Source: Dipteris shenzhenensis
Lineage: Eukaryota; Polypodiophyta; Polypodiopsida; Gleicheniales
Assembly: GCA_047967505.1 (NCBI GenBank)
Contig: CM106539.1
Reading direction: 5' to 3' (one strand)
DNA length: 64,000 bases
A program made the translations under genes and the position numbers. The notes below the pieces were generated by a model. That model saw only the letters and a list, made by a program, of their open reading frames with translations, was not told the origin of the DNA and searched no databases. Positions 23,780 through 33,494 of the stretch are shown here, piece after piece. Positions within the stretch are counted from its first letter, which is position 1. Each line of letters starts with the position of its first letter.

Positions 23780-26700
23780 TACTCAGTCAGATAACATACC
23801 TAAGGGCATGTTTTTTTGTGGACGTGCATATCACTACCAGAAAAACGTTGTATAATGCATAATTGACCATGCAGAGCATATCCGATGGTGATAATACTTT
23901 GCACGCATATCAACCTAGTTGAAATGGACTTGCGTGCAAAGTGGAGATCCCATCCGATAAGTACTTCTTTGAATAACACACCTAGGATCGTGTTTTTTTA
24001 TGGTTGTGCATTACACTAGAGCAAAAATGGTGTTTTATGCTTCATCGGAAATGCAAAGAATATCCGATGGGCATAATACTTTGTACACACCTTAAACGAG
24101 TAGAATTGAATTACATGCAAAGTGGCATGCCCATCCCATAAGTACTTGATCGGAGAACATACCTAGTAGCGTGTTTTTTTACGAATCTGCATGACACCAA
24201 GGCAGAAATGGTATTTAATGCTCGATCAACCATGCAAAGCATATCCGATGGGCACAATAATTTTCCTACACCTCAACTAGGTGGCATTGACATGTTTTCA
24301 AATAGGCACACCCATCCGATAAGTACTTGGTCAGATAACACACCTAAGGGTGTGTTTTTTTGTGGATGTGCATATCACTAGGGAAAAAACGGTGTATAAT
24401 GCGTGATCGGCCATGCAAAGCATATCCGATGGTCACAATACTTTGAACAAACCTCAACCTAGTTGAAACGGACTTCCGTGCAAAGTGGAGCCCCCATTTG
24501 AGAAGTACTTGTTTGAATAACACACCTAGAACGTGTTTTTTTATGGTTGTGCATGACACTAAAGCAAAAACGGTGTTTTATGCTTGATCGACAATGCAAA
24601 GCATATCCGATGGGCACAATACTTTGCACACACCTTCAACTAGGTGGAATTGACTTACATGCAAAGTGGCATTCCCATCGCAAAAGTACTTGATTAGATA
24701 ACACACCTAGTAGCATGTTTTTTTATGGATGAGCATGACACTAAGGCAAAAGTGGTATTTAATGCTCAATCGACCATGCAAAGCATATCCAATGGGTACA
24801 ATACTTTTCATATGCCTTAACCTAGATGGTATTGAAATGTTCTCAAAGAAACACACCCATCCAATAAGTACTTGGTCAGATAACATACCTAAGCGTGTGT
24901 TTTTTTGCGGATGTGCATATCACGATGGGAAAAACGTTGTATAATGCGTGATCGACCATGCAAAGCATATCCGATGGTGACAATACTCTGCATGCACCTC
25001 AACCTAGTTGAAAGAGACTTGCGTGCAAAGTGGATCCCCCATCCAATAAGTACTTGTTTGAATAACACACCTAGGACTGTGTTTGTTTATGGTTGTGCAT
25101 GACACTAAGGCAAAAACGGTGTTTTATGCTTGATCGACAATGCAAAGCATATTCGATGGGCACAATACTTTGCACACACCTTAAACTAGGTGGAATAAAC
25201 TTACATGCAAAGTGGCATGCCCATCCCATAAGTGCTTGATCACATAACATACCTAGCAGCATGTTTTTTTACGGATGTGCATGACACTAGAGCAAAAATA
25301 GTATTTAATGCTTGATCGACCATGCAAATGATATATGATGGGCACAACACTTTTCCTACACCTCAACCTAGGTGGTATTGAAATGTTCTCAAAGAGGCAC
25401 ACCCATCCGATAAGTACTTGGTCAGATAACACACCTAAGGGCGTGTTTTTTTACGGATGTGCATATCACTAGGGGAAAAACGGTGTATAATGCATGATCG
25501 GCCATGCAAAGCATATCTGATGGTGAAAATACTTTGCACGCACCTCAAACTAGTTGAAATATACTTGCGTGCAAAGTGGAGCCCCCATCTGATAAGTACT
25601 TGTTTGAATAACACACCTAGGACCGTGTTTTTTTATGGTTGTGCATTACACTAAGGCAAAAACGGCGTTTTATGCTTGATCGACAATGCAAAGCATATCC
25701 TATGGACATAATACTTTTCATACACCTTCAACTAGGGGGAATTGACTTACATGCAAAGGCATTCCCATCGCATAAGTACTTGATCGGATAACACACCTAG
25801 CAGTGTGTTTTTTTACGGATGTGCATGACACTAGAGCAAAAATAGTATTTAATGCTCGATCAACCATGCAAAGGATATCCGATGGGCACAACACTTTTCC
25901 TAAACCTCAACCTAGGTGGTATTGAAATTTTCTCAAAGAGGCACACCCATCCGATAAGTACTTGGTCAGATAACACACCTAAGGGCATGTTTTTTTGCAG
26001 ATGTGCATATCACTAGGGGAAAAACAGTGTATAATGCGTGATCAGCCATGCAAAGCATATCTGATGGTGACAATACTTTCCACACACATGTACCTAGTTG
26101 AAAAAGACTTGCGTGCAAAGTGGAGCCCCCATCGATAAGTACTTGTTTGAATTACACACCTAGGACCGTGTTTTTTTATGGTTGTGCGTGACACTAAGGC
26201 ATAAACGATGTTTTATGCTTGATCGACAATGCAAAGCATATCCGATGGGCACAATAATTTGCACACACCTTCAACTAGGTGGAATTGACTTACATGCAAA
26301 GTGGCATTCCCATTGCATAAGTACTTGATCGGATAACACTTCTAGCAGCATGTTTTTTTACAGATGTGCATGACACTAAGGCAAAAATGGTATTTAATGC
26401 TCGATCGACCATGCAAAGCATATACGATGGGCACAATACTTTTCCTATGCCTTAACCTAGGTGGTTTTGAAATTTTCTCAAAGAGGCACACCCATCCTTG
26501 GTCAGATAACATACTAAGGGCATGTTTTTTTGTGGATGTGCATATCACTACTGGAAAAACATTGTATAATGCGTAATCGACCGTGCAGAGCATATCTGAT
26601 GGTGAAAAAAATTTTCCCTCATCTCAAACTAGTTGAGACAAACTTGCGTGCAAAGTGGAGCCCCCATATGATAAGTACTTGTTTGATTAACACACCTAGG

Positions 26701-27676
26701 ACCGTGTTTTTTTATGGTTGTGCATTACACTAAGGCAAAAACTGTGTTTTATGCTTGATCGACAATGCAAAGCATATTTGATGGGCACAGTACTTTTCAC
26801 ACACCTTCAACTAGGTGGAATTGACCTACATGCAAAGTGGCATTCCCATCACATAAGTACTTGATCGAATAACACACCTAGTAGCATGTTGTTTTATAAA
26901 TGTGCATGACACTAAGGCAAAAATGGTATTTAATGCTCGATCGACCATGCAAAGGATATTTGAAGGGCACAATACTTTTCCTACACCTTAGCCTAGGTGG
27001 TATTGAAATGTTCTCAAAGGGGCACACCCATCGGATAAGTACTTGGTTAGATAACATACCTAAGGGCGTGTTTTTTTACGAATATCACTATAGGAAAAAT
27101 GTTGTGTAATGCGTGATCGACCGTGCAAAGCATATTCAATGGTGACAATACTTTGCACGCACCTCAACCTAGTTGCAAAAGGACTTGCATACAAAGTGGA
27201 GCCCCCCGATCCGATAAGTACTTGTTTGAATAACACACCTAGGACTGTGTTTTTTTATGGTTGTGCATGATACAAAGGTAAAAATGGCGTTTTATGCTTG
27301 ATTGACAATGCAAGCATATCCGATGGGCACAATACTTTGCACACACCTTCAATTAGGTGTAATTGACTTACATGCAAAGTGGCATTCCCATCGCATAAGT
27401 ACTTGATTAGATAACACACCTAGCAGTGTGTTTTTTTACGGATGTGCATGACACTAAGGCAAAAATGGTATTTAATGCTCGATCGACCATGCAAAGCATA
27501 TCCGATGGGCACAATACTTTTCCTATGTCTTAACCAAGGTGGTATTGAAATGTTCTCAAAGAGGCAAACTTAATGGATAAGTACTTGGTTAGATAACATA
27601 CCTAAGGGCGTGGTTTTTTGCGGATGTGCATATCACTCCCTGAAAAACGTTGTATAATGCATGATCGACCATGCAA
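23780..27676. repeat. Satellite higher-order repeat array, middle block
   Basis: About 21 monomers of ~181 bp in unbroken Y-Z-X order, giving a ~545-bp higher-order unit. Same-type monomers are spaced 536-552 bp apart: Y near 23815, 24351, 24897, 25444, 25988, 26526, 27066 and 27610. Each monomer has a 60-80 codon open frame on the plus strand, but these repeat with the array and resemble no family. The block ends in a Y monomer at the Copia Cp insertion. Confidence 0.9.
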
Positions 27677-27681
27677 AGCAT

Positions 27682-27921
27682 TGACAAAATATGAAGAGGG
27701 GAGAGGAGAAGAGTGGAGATGAGGAGAGAGGGCACAGCTAGAGAGCACACCACAAATGACTAACTGTACACTAGAATTAGTTGAAAAAATAGAATATATA
27801 CAAACCCTTTTAGGGTTAGGGTTAGGGGATCTAACCCTTTCCTTTATAGCACTCTATAAGGTTAGTGCTATGCACATATGATCACGTGATGGTGCTATGC
27901 ACACATGATCACATGATGTTG
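27682..27921 (-). repeat. 3' LTR of Copia Cp, missing its first 17 bp
   Basis: 240 bp, identical to 33238-33477. The inner 17 bp present in the other LTR (33478-33494) are absent and RT coding sequence follows at once at 27922. It contains a telomere-like run (TTAGGG twice, near 27811-27830). Confidence 0.9.
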
Positions 27922-28177
27922 CTGTGTATCTCTGAATACTACCATCTGGATTGTACTTCACTTTGTATACCCATTTGTTGGCTATGGCCTTCTTTCCTGG
28001 TGGAAGGTCGCATAATTCCCAAGTGTTATTTTTATACAAAGCATCCATGTCTTCATTCATAGCAGTTTGCCATTCTGGCTTATCTACTGCGTCTTCGAAG
28101 TACACTGGCTCTTCTGTAGCCATGATGGTAGTCATAAGAGCATAGTTGGTGGTTTCCACCTGAATTGCTTTGCCTTT
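27922..28177 (-). pseudogene. Copia Cp reverse transcriptase N-terminal stub
   Basis: Encodes the start of Copia RT: EEPVYFEDAVDKPEWQTAM, then NNTWELCDLPPGKKAIANKW and YNPDGSIQRY, after which the frame falls into LTR sequence and stops at 27854. The rest of RT, including the YVDD site, and all of RNase H are deleted. It is in the same frame as the pol ORF upstream, separated by one TAG (28178-28180). Confidence 0.85.
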
Positions 28178-29692
28178 CTAAGCATATGTCAATCTGGCTG
28201 GTGGTCTGCTTTCCCTAGTAGACCGTCTGAGCTGCTGTGACGCTGATTGGGGTGTTGCTGGCAATTCTTGCTCTTCTTCATCAACCTGTTCTGTAGATGA
28301 CTGTGAAGTCGATGCTTCTATCTCCTGTGTAGGTGAGGTTTTCCATTCTGATTCCTCATCAAAGATTACATCTCTAGAGATAATGACTTTGCGGTTGATG
28401 GGATCATACAATTTGTATGCTTTACTTTCTTCACTGTAGCCAACCATGATGCATTTGCGTGACTTCGCATCCAATTTTCTGCGATGATCATCATGTATGT
28501 GGGCATATGCTATGCAACCAAATATGCGGAGATGCCCAATGCGTGGCTTGTGTCCAGTGAATGCTTCATAAGGAGTCATACCTTGTATCGGTTTGGTAGG
28601 AAGCCGATTAAGCAAGTAGTTAGTTGTAGCTATTGCTTCTGCCCAATACTGATTCGGAAGATGCTTTTCACTAAGCATTGCTCTAGCACTATCTGCTAAA
28701 ATCCCATTCTTCCTTTCAACTATTGCATTTTGCTGAGGAGTATTTGCACATGTGAATTGTCTTTGAATGCCGTGAGTTTTGCAAAAGTTCATGAAGGCTG
28801 AAGACATGTATTCACCTCCTCTGTCTGATCTCATGACCTTGATTTTTCTGCCTGTTTGGTTTTCTACCATGGCTTTAAATTCTTGAAATCTGGCAAACAC
28901 TTCAGATTTCTCTTTCAGAAAGTAGACCCAACAATATCTGTTGTAGTCGTCGATGAAGGTCAAGTAATAAAGTGAACCATTGATGCTGCGGGTCTGGGCA
29001 TAACCCCATACATCTGTATGAATTAAATCAAGAATACCTCGTGCACGAGAGGTACTTCTGACAAAGTTGGTTCGCTTTTGTTTGCCGAAGCAGCATGCTT
29101 CACAAACCTTTCCAAGAAACTGTAGCTTCGGAATCCCAATTGCCATATTTTGATTCCTGAGATCTAACAAGTACTTGAAGTTGACATGACCATATCTCTT
29201 GTGCCATTTTGCGGATAGTGGCATCTGTTGCATTTGAGCTGACATGGCATGCTTATCCGGTACTGTAGCTAGCATCCTGTATAAGCGTCCTTCCTTGACA
29301 CCTTTTGCTACTAGCTGACCTCTTTTGGATTTGTCTCTGATAGTGCATTCATCACCGTCGAAGATGACTTTGTAGTTGTGTTCCGTCATTTGACCTACTG
29401 ACAAAAGGTTCTTGCTGAGCTTCGGAACATAGAGCACATCTTTGACTAATCCTTTTGTACCAGTGAAATTGTTCATAGGGATAACACCTGTCCCTTGAAC
29501 CGGATTCGGTGTATTGTCTGCTGTATAGATGACATTCTTTTGACCTTCTAATGGCTTCATTTCTGTGAACCATTCCTGATGATTTGTCATATGAGATGAT
29601 GCACTGCTGTCGATGTACCAAGGATCCTGTTCCACTTGGTCGACTTGATAGCTGAAATCCTCTTTGGGATTGAAATCAGTGTCTAGGTGCAT
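28178..29692 (-). CDS. Copia Cp protease-integrase polyprotein segment
   Basis: 504 residues. The protease site reads WYIDSSASSHM near residue 26 (Ser replaces the usual Gly of D-S-G). It is followed by the integrase zinc-binding region (WHKRYGHVN, CEACCFGKQ) and a complete catalytic core: Asp in HTDVWG, Asp in RSDRGGEY, Glu in VERKNG. The C-terminal part contains the conserved Copia segment PYEAFTGHKP to FGCIAYAH. It ends at a TAG (28178-28180) just before RT. The protein would cut the polyprotein and insert cDNA, but the protease change and missing RT make this copy unlikely to act alone. Confidence 0.85.
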   Translation of the reverse strand: MHLDTDFNPKEDFSYQVDQVEQDPWYIDSSASSHMTNHQEWFTEMKPLEGQKNVIYTADNTPNPVQGTGVIPMNNFTGTKGLVKDVLYVPKLSKNLLSVGQMTEHNYKVIFDGDECTIRDKSKRGQLVAKGVKEGRLYRMLATVPDKHAMSAQMQQMPLSAKWHKRYGHVNFKYLLDLRNQNMAIGIPKLQFLGKVCEACCFGKQKRTNFVRSTSRARGILDLIHTDVWGYAQTRSINGSLYYLTFIDDYNRYCWVYFLKEKSEVFARFQEFKAMVENQTGRKIKVMRSDRGGEYMSSAFMNFCKTHGIQRQFTCANTPQQNAIVERKNGILADSARAMLSEKHLPNQYWAEAIATTNYLLNRLPTKPIQGMTPYEAFTGHKPRIGHLRIFGCIAYAHIHDDHRRKLDAKSRKCIMVGYSEESKAYKLYDPINRKVIISRDVIFDEESEWKTSPTQEIEASTSQSSTEQVDEEEQELPATPQSASQQLRRSTRESRPPARLTYA

Positions 29693-29707
29693 TTGTCTAG
29701 GTGCATT
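29680..29707. repeat. 14-bp tandem duplication splitting gag and pol of Cp
   Basis: TGTCTAGGTGCATT occurs twice in a row. The extra 14 bp shift the reading frame, so MHLD is encoded at the end of gag and again at the start of pol. Confidence 0.9.
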
Positions 29708-30843
29708 GTATCAGTCTGATGCAATTCCTCACTTGCAAGAAACATATTTCCATGTTCATTTGCAAAATGACTGTGACTAGAATGTCCACCACGATGATTT
29801 CCTCTTCCTCGGGAATTCCCTCGATTACTGCTGGATTGACCGCCTTGGTCATACTGCTTCTTGCGGCAATCGCTTTCATAGTGTCCAAACTTGTGACAAT
29901 AGTTGCATTGAATGTTTGACACATTGGTGGATGCATTCCCTCGTCCTTGGAATCTTCCTCGGTTGGAATGATTTCCTCTTTGCTGATTTTGATGTTGCTG
30001 AGGATGCTGCTGATGCTGATGCTGATTCTGACTTTGATTTTGTTGATGATGATGACCACTTTTTTGATACGATCTACCTCTGTTTCTGCCTTTGCCTCTG
30101 CTTCTGTCTGAAGCTGTGAATGCTTGATCATTAGAATGACCTTTACGTGCTTGAATGACCTGAGTCCTGAGTTCTTCACCAAGTAGAACTGACTGAAGTT
30201 CTTCCAGTGTTGGAATTTGCCGTTGGATGGCAATACTCTGGACTAGATTCTCATATCCTTCTCCTAGTCCATTCAGGATTACTTGAACCATTTCTGTGGG
30301 ATTCATAGTCTTTCCTGCTGCTGCAAGTTGATTGTTGTAGTCTTTGATGCGGAGTACATAAGCATGACCGGTTTCATTGCTATTGCAGAAACTCTGGTTG
30401 ATCTGGTTTCTCAGGGTGAGAATCCTGGATGTGTTCTTGGACTCGTAGAGAGCTGCGAACATATCCCATGCTTCTTTTGATGTCTTGACTGTGTTGAGCT
30501 GTCCTAGCATGACATCTTGCACATTCTGTTTGATCAGGTGATAGGCATACTTGTCTTTCTTATCCCATTCTGCTTGAGCTCGGGCAATGGCAGGATCTGC
30601 TACTGATGAGGAAACTGTTTGTGTAAATGTAGATCCCGATGTAGATCCCGTTGCTGGTGCTGTGACAACAGATGGAGTAGAGCTACTGGTGGCTGGATCG
30701 GCCAATGGTCTAGGTATGGATCCATCAACATACTCCCATTTGTCCTGAAGCACAAGAATGGTCTCCATTCGGTATTTCCATGTACCGTAATTGGAGTTGT
30801 CTAACTTAGCAGATGCCTCCAGATTGAGGTTGCTAGTCGACAT
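29683..30843 (-). CDS. Copia Cp gag
   Basis: The start is the ATG at 30841-30843 (MSTSNLNLEASAKLDNSNYG), which aligns with Copia gag starts; the frame is open further upstream to 31065 without supporting similarity. Gag blocks include YGTWKYRMETIL, TSKEAWDMFAALYESKN and NGLGEGYENLVQSI. A Gln/His-rich region and the CCHC knuckle CNYCHKFGHYESDC follow. It ends in MHLDKCT. A perfect 14-bp tandem duplication (29680-29693, 29694-29707) shifts the frame here; without it gag would read on into pol, as in related elements. Confidence 0.85.
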   Translation of the reverse strand: MSTSNLNLEASAKLDNSNYGTWKYRMETILVLQDKWEYVDGSIPRPLADPATSSSTPSVVTAPATGSTSGSTFTQTVSSSVADPAIARAQAEWDKKDKYAYHLIKQNVQDVMLGQLNTVKTSKEAWDMFAALYESKNTSRILTLRNQINQSFCNSNETGHAYVLRIKDYNNQLAAAGKTMNPTEMVQVILNGLGEGYENLVQSIAIQRQIPTLEELQSVLLGEELRTQVIQARKGHSNDQAFTASDRSRGKGRNRGRSYQKSGHHHQQNQSQNQHQHQQHPQQHQNQQRGNHSNRGRFQGRGNASTNVSNIQCNYCHKFGHYESDCRKKQYDQGGQSSSNRGNSRGRGNHRGGHSSHSHFANEHGNMFLASEELHQTDTMHLDKCT

Positions 30844-33220
30844 GGTGCAAACAATGTACTCAAAAGTGTCCTGAAAAAACTCTGTATGAATCAACTGCAA
30901 ATACACTAAAGATGCCAAGTGAAATCTCTGTACCGTCGGTGAAGATAGAACTGCAGTAAATAAGATCTGACCTGTGTTACAAGGCTTGTGGCAATGATGC
31001 CGGGAATAGCCAAGAGGCTTTACAAGGCTGAAAAAATATTGTGCACGATGCCGTGAGATAGCCAAATAGGCTTTACAATGGTGGCATGTGTGTGTGAAAT
31101 CAAGTGCTATCTGCCCACTGAATCAATCTGCAATGCCTCTGAACTCTGAAGACTGCTCACTGAACTGATGAACGTAAGGTTTCAGGTAATGTAATGATGT
31201 GAAATCGGATGTGAGCGTATGGACTGACTCCGAGTAGGTACTAGTCGGGAATTTCGGGCATGGCTTAGATTGGCAACTTGGGGAATTCAAAGCGTCCCCT
31301 CTATGGCGATCTAGTCTACTCTGATCTAGATCTAAACCAACCGTCGATCGATGAAAGAGCAGCAAATAATTCCTTTTCCTTTGTTCTTTTTAAGTGCTGG
31401 GTCAGATGCGTCGATGTAGAGGCAAATGTGCGTGAAGGAAGTGGTTTTGTCGGCGAAGCTCAAATAAGAGTGTAACTTGCACCAAAATGTGCGTGTGATG
31501 TAACGAGCGCGTAGAGCACGAAAAATCGAGCGACTTTCCTTTTTGGAGCACCCTCAAATTCTTCCTGGATCAAGAGATATGACTTGATCTAGGTGGAGGG
31601 GCAAAAGGAGTGCAAATGGTGCTCAATGATGATGTGTCACTGTGAGTCACATGCAGTGATGATGTGGCACTGTGCTTAGCAAGAGGTGTGCCAGTGAAGC
31701 TCTGTGCTGAGGTGGCAGGAGTGTGCACATGCAGTGTGTGCACAGTGTGCCTGGCAAGGGACTGTGCCTGCAGGGGTCAGTGCTGACTGGACTGCTGAGG
31801 TGGCAGTACTGAGGTGTCACTGATGACGTGGCCAGATGACGTGGCCTGATGATGTGGTAGTGATGATGTGGTAGCTGACGTGGCAGTGATGACATGGTAG
31901 CTGATGTGGCAGTGATGACATGGCACGTGGGTAGGATAAGGTTGCCACGTGTCCAACTGTGGTCAAACCACCTAACTAGGGGTTGACTGAACCTAACCCT
32001 GGTTAGGTCCTATCTGCCATGGTCAAGTGACTGACCACTGGTGGCTAACCAAACCTAGGGTTGCTGACCAACCCTATCTGCCACGTGGTGCTTCATGGGC
32101 AATCGGAATCTTTTGAAGATTCTGACAGAATCTATGAAGATTCCGTCTTCATGTCCGTCGAGGCCGTGAAGGCTAAGAGCTGCCGCTGGTTCTGTGGATG
32201 GAAGCCGCGCTTGGCTGTTGCTGTCGATGGAGACAATTGCTCGTCGCTGTGGGTCGTCGTGTCGGCACGCCGGACACCACCTTCACGGGCTCCCGCAACG
32301 GTCTATCCGCTATGCTGCTGTGGGACTACCATGCTCGCCATTCCTACTCCGACCTAGTGGAGAAGGCGCTGTGACTGGAGGCCTTGGCCAAGTATGCTGA
32401 AGAGCTTCTTTTGGAGCTGCAGAAGCAGCTCGGTAAGGACTTGTGGGTGGCACGCACGCCGCTGGCGCTCACGGTGCGGTTTCGCCAAGCCAATGCGGAG
32501 CTTCGTTGTATTGGTGCTGGCGTCGGTGGGGAGTCTGCGGCTGTTTGGAGCTGGCTGGAATAGCAATCGTTGGAGTCATTTGCTTTGGAGATGACAGTCC
32601 GTTGGAGCAGCCGTGCGATGGCGAAGGCTGTGGAGAGGAGCACTATGACGAGACTCCCACGGACACGGATGGTGCACCCACTGAGACTCCTTCTTTCAAA
32701 GAAGAAAGCTACAACGTCGCAGATCTGAAAGAGTCCGAGAAGAAGGCGCTCGAAGCATTCAGGCTGAAAGTCGAAGAAGCAATAAAGAGCAAATCTTTGC
32801 TCAAAAAGAAGAAATCGGAGTCGAAGAAAGAGGTAGTTAAGGCTGAAGAGGTGACCGAAGTTGCTGCCGCAGAAAAAGAAGTGGTGGAGGTTACGACCAC
32901 CACAACGAGGGAGGCAAAGGGTAGAGAGTTGCAGAAATTCTCGTCTCTCTTTCTCTCAAAAAACAGTAGAGCTTCAGACTCTCTCTCTCAAACAATAGGA
33001 TCTCTCACACTATGAAGAACCACTCATTCTCCCGGAAGAATGAACGGAATAGAGAATCAAATGAATCTCTCAATGAAACTCTCAAGAACAAATGACGGAA
33101 ATTTCTTTTCGATGGACGGAATTTTCTCTCAACAGAAGAGAATGGAACACTCAATCCCTCTCGATCTCTCAATCTCTCAATCACTCTCACAAGAAGGATG
33201 GCGCCTCAACAGAAGGCAGA
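30844..33220 (-). other. Unusually long leader of Copia Cp
   Basis: About 2.4 kb separate the primer site from gag. The gag-proximal half (30950-32050) shares blocks with the remnants at 8821-11930. The stretch 32100-32640 is GC-richer with broken frames such as YAEELLLELQKQL on the plus strand, which I cannot assign. The patellin-like fragment lies at 32650-32925. The last ~290 bp before the primer site are simple Copia leader rich in CTCTC. Confidence 0.6.
32650..32925 (+). pseudogene. Captured patellin (SEC14-type) N-terminal fragment
   Basis: The plus strand, antisense to the Copia element, encodes SFKEESYNVADLKESEKKAL, then EAFRLKVEEAIKSKSLLKKKK and a Glu/Lys/Val-rich stretch. This is the characteristic N-terminal acidic/coiled region of plant patellins, which have S-F-K-E-E then D-L-x-x-S-E-K-K-A-L before their CRAL-TRIO (SEC14) and GOLD domains. 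Neither domain is present. The open frame runs from about 32443 to 33015 but only this part looks patellin-like. It has no start or promoter of its own. Patellins bind phosphoinositides at membranes and the cell plate; this fragment has no expected function of that kind. Confidence 0.65.
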
Positions 33221-33237
33221 ACCAAGCTCTGATACCA
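33221..33237 (-). other. Primer-binding site of Copia Cp
   Basis: The complement reads TGGTATCAGAGCTTGGT, initiator tRNA-Met type, directly next to the LTR. Confidence 0.85.
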
Positions 33238-33494
33238 TGACAAAATATGAAGAGGGGAGAGGAGAAGAGTGGAGATGAGGAGAGAGGGCACAGCTAGAGA
33301 GCACACCACAAATGACTAACTGTACACTAGAATTAGTTGAAAAAATAGAATATATACAAACCCTTTTAGGGTTAGGGTTAGGGGATCTAACCCTTTCCTT
33401 TATAGCACTCTATAAGGTTAGTGCTATGCACATATGATCACGTGATGGTGCTATGCACACATGATCACATGATGTTGAGCGTGAACTCTCAACA
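33238..33494 (-). repeat. 5' LTR of Copia Cp, complete
   Basis: 257 bp; on the minus strand it starts TGTTGAGAGTTCACGC and ends ATATTTTGTCA, and is followed outward by the AGCAT duplication. It supplies the 17 bp missing from the other LTR. Confidence 0.9.

Larger units (their letters stand above)
27682..33494 (-). mobile_element. Ty1/Copia copy Cp, young, with internal deletion
   Basis: This 5.8 kb minus-strand Copia element is inserted into a Y satellite monomer, with a perfect 5-bp duplication AGCAT (27677-27681 and 33495-33499). From its 5' side: LTR 33238-33494, primer site 33221-33237, a very long leader (30844-33220), gag, protease-integrase, and the first ~80 residues of RT. RT is then cut and joined to the 3' LTR. 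The LTRs are identical over the shared 240 bp, so insertion is recent. The leader holds a patellin-like fragment in antisense. Confidence 0.9.
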
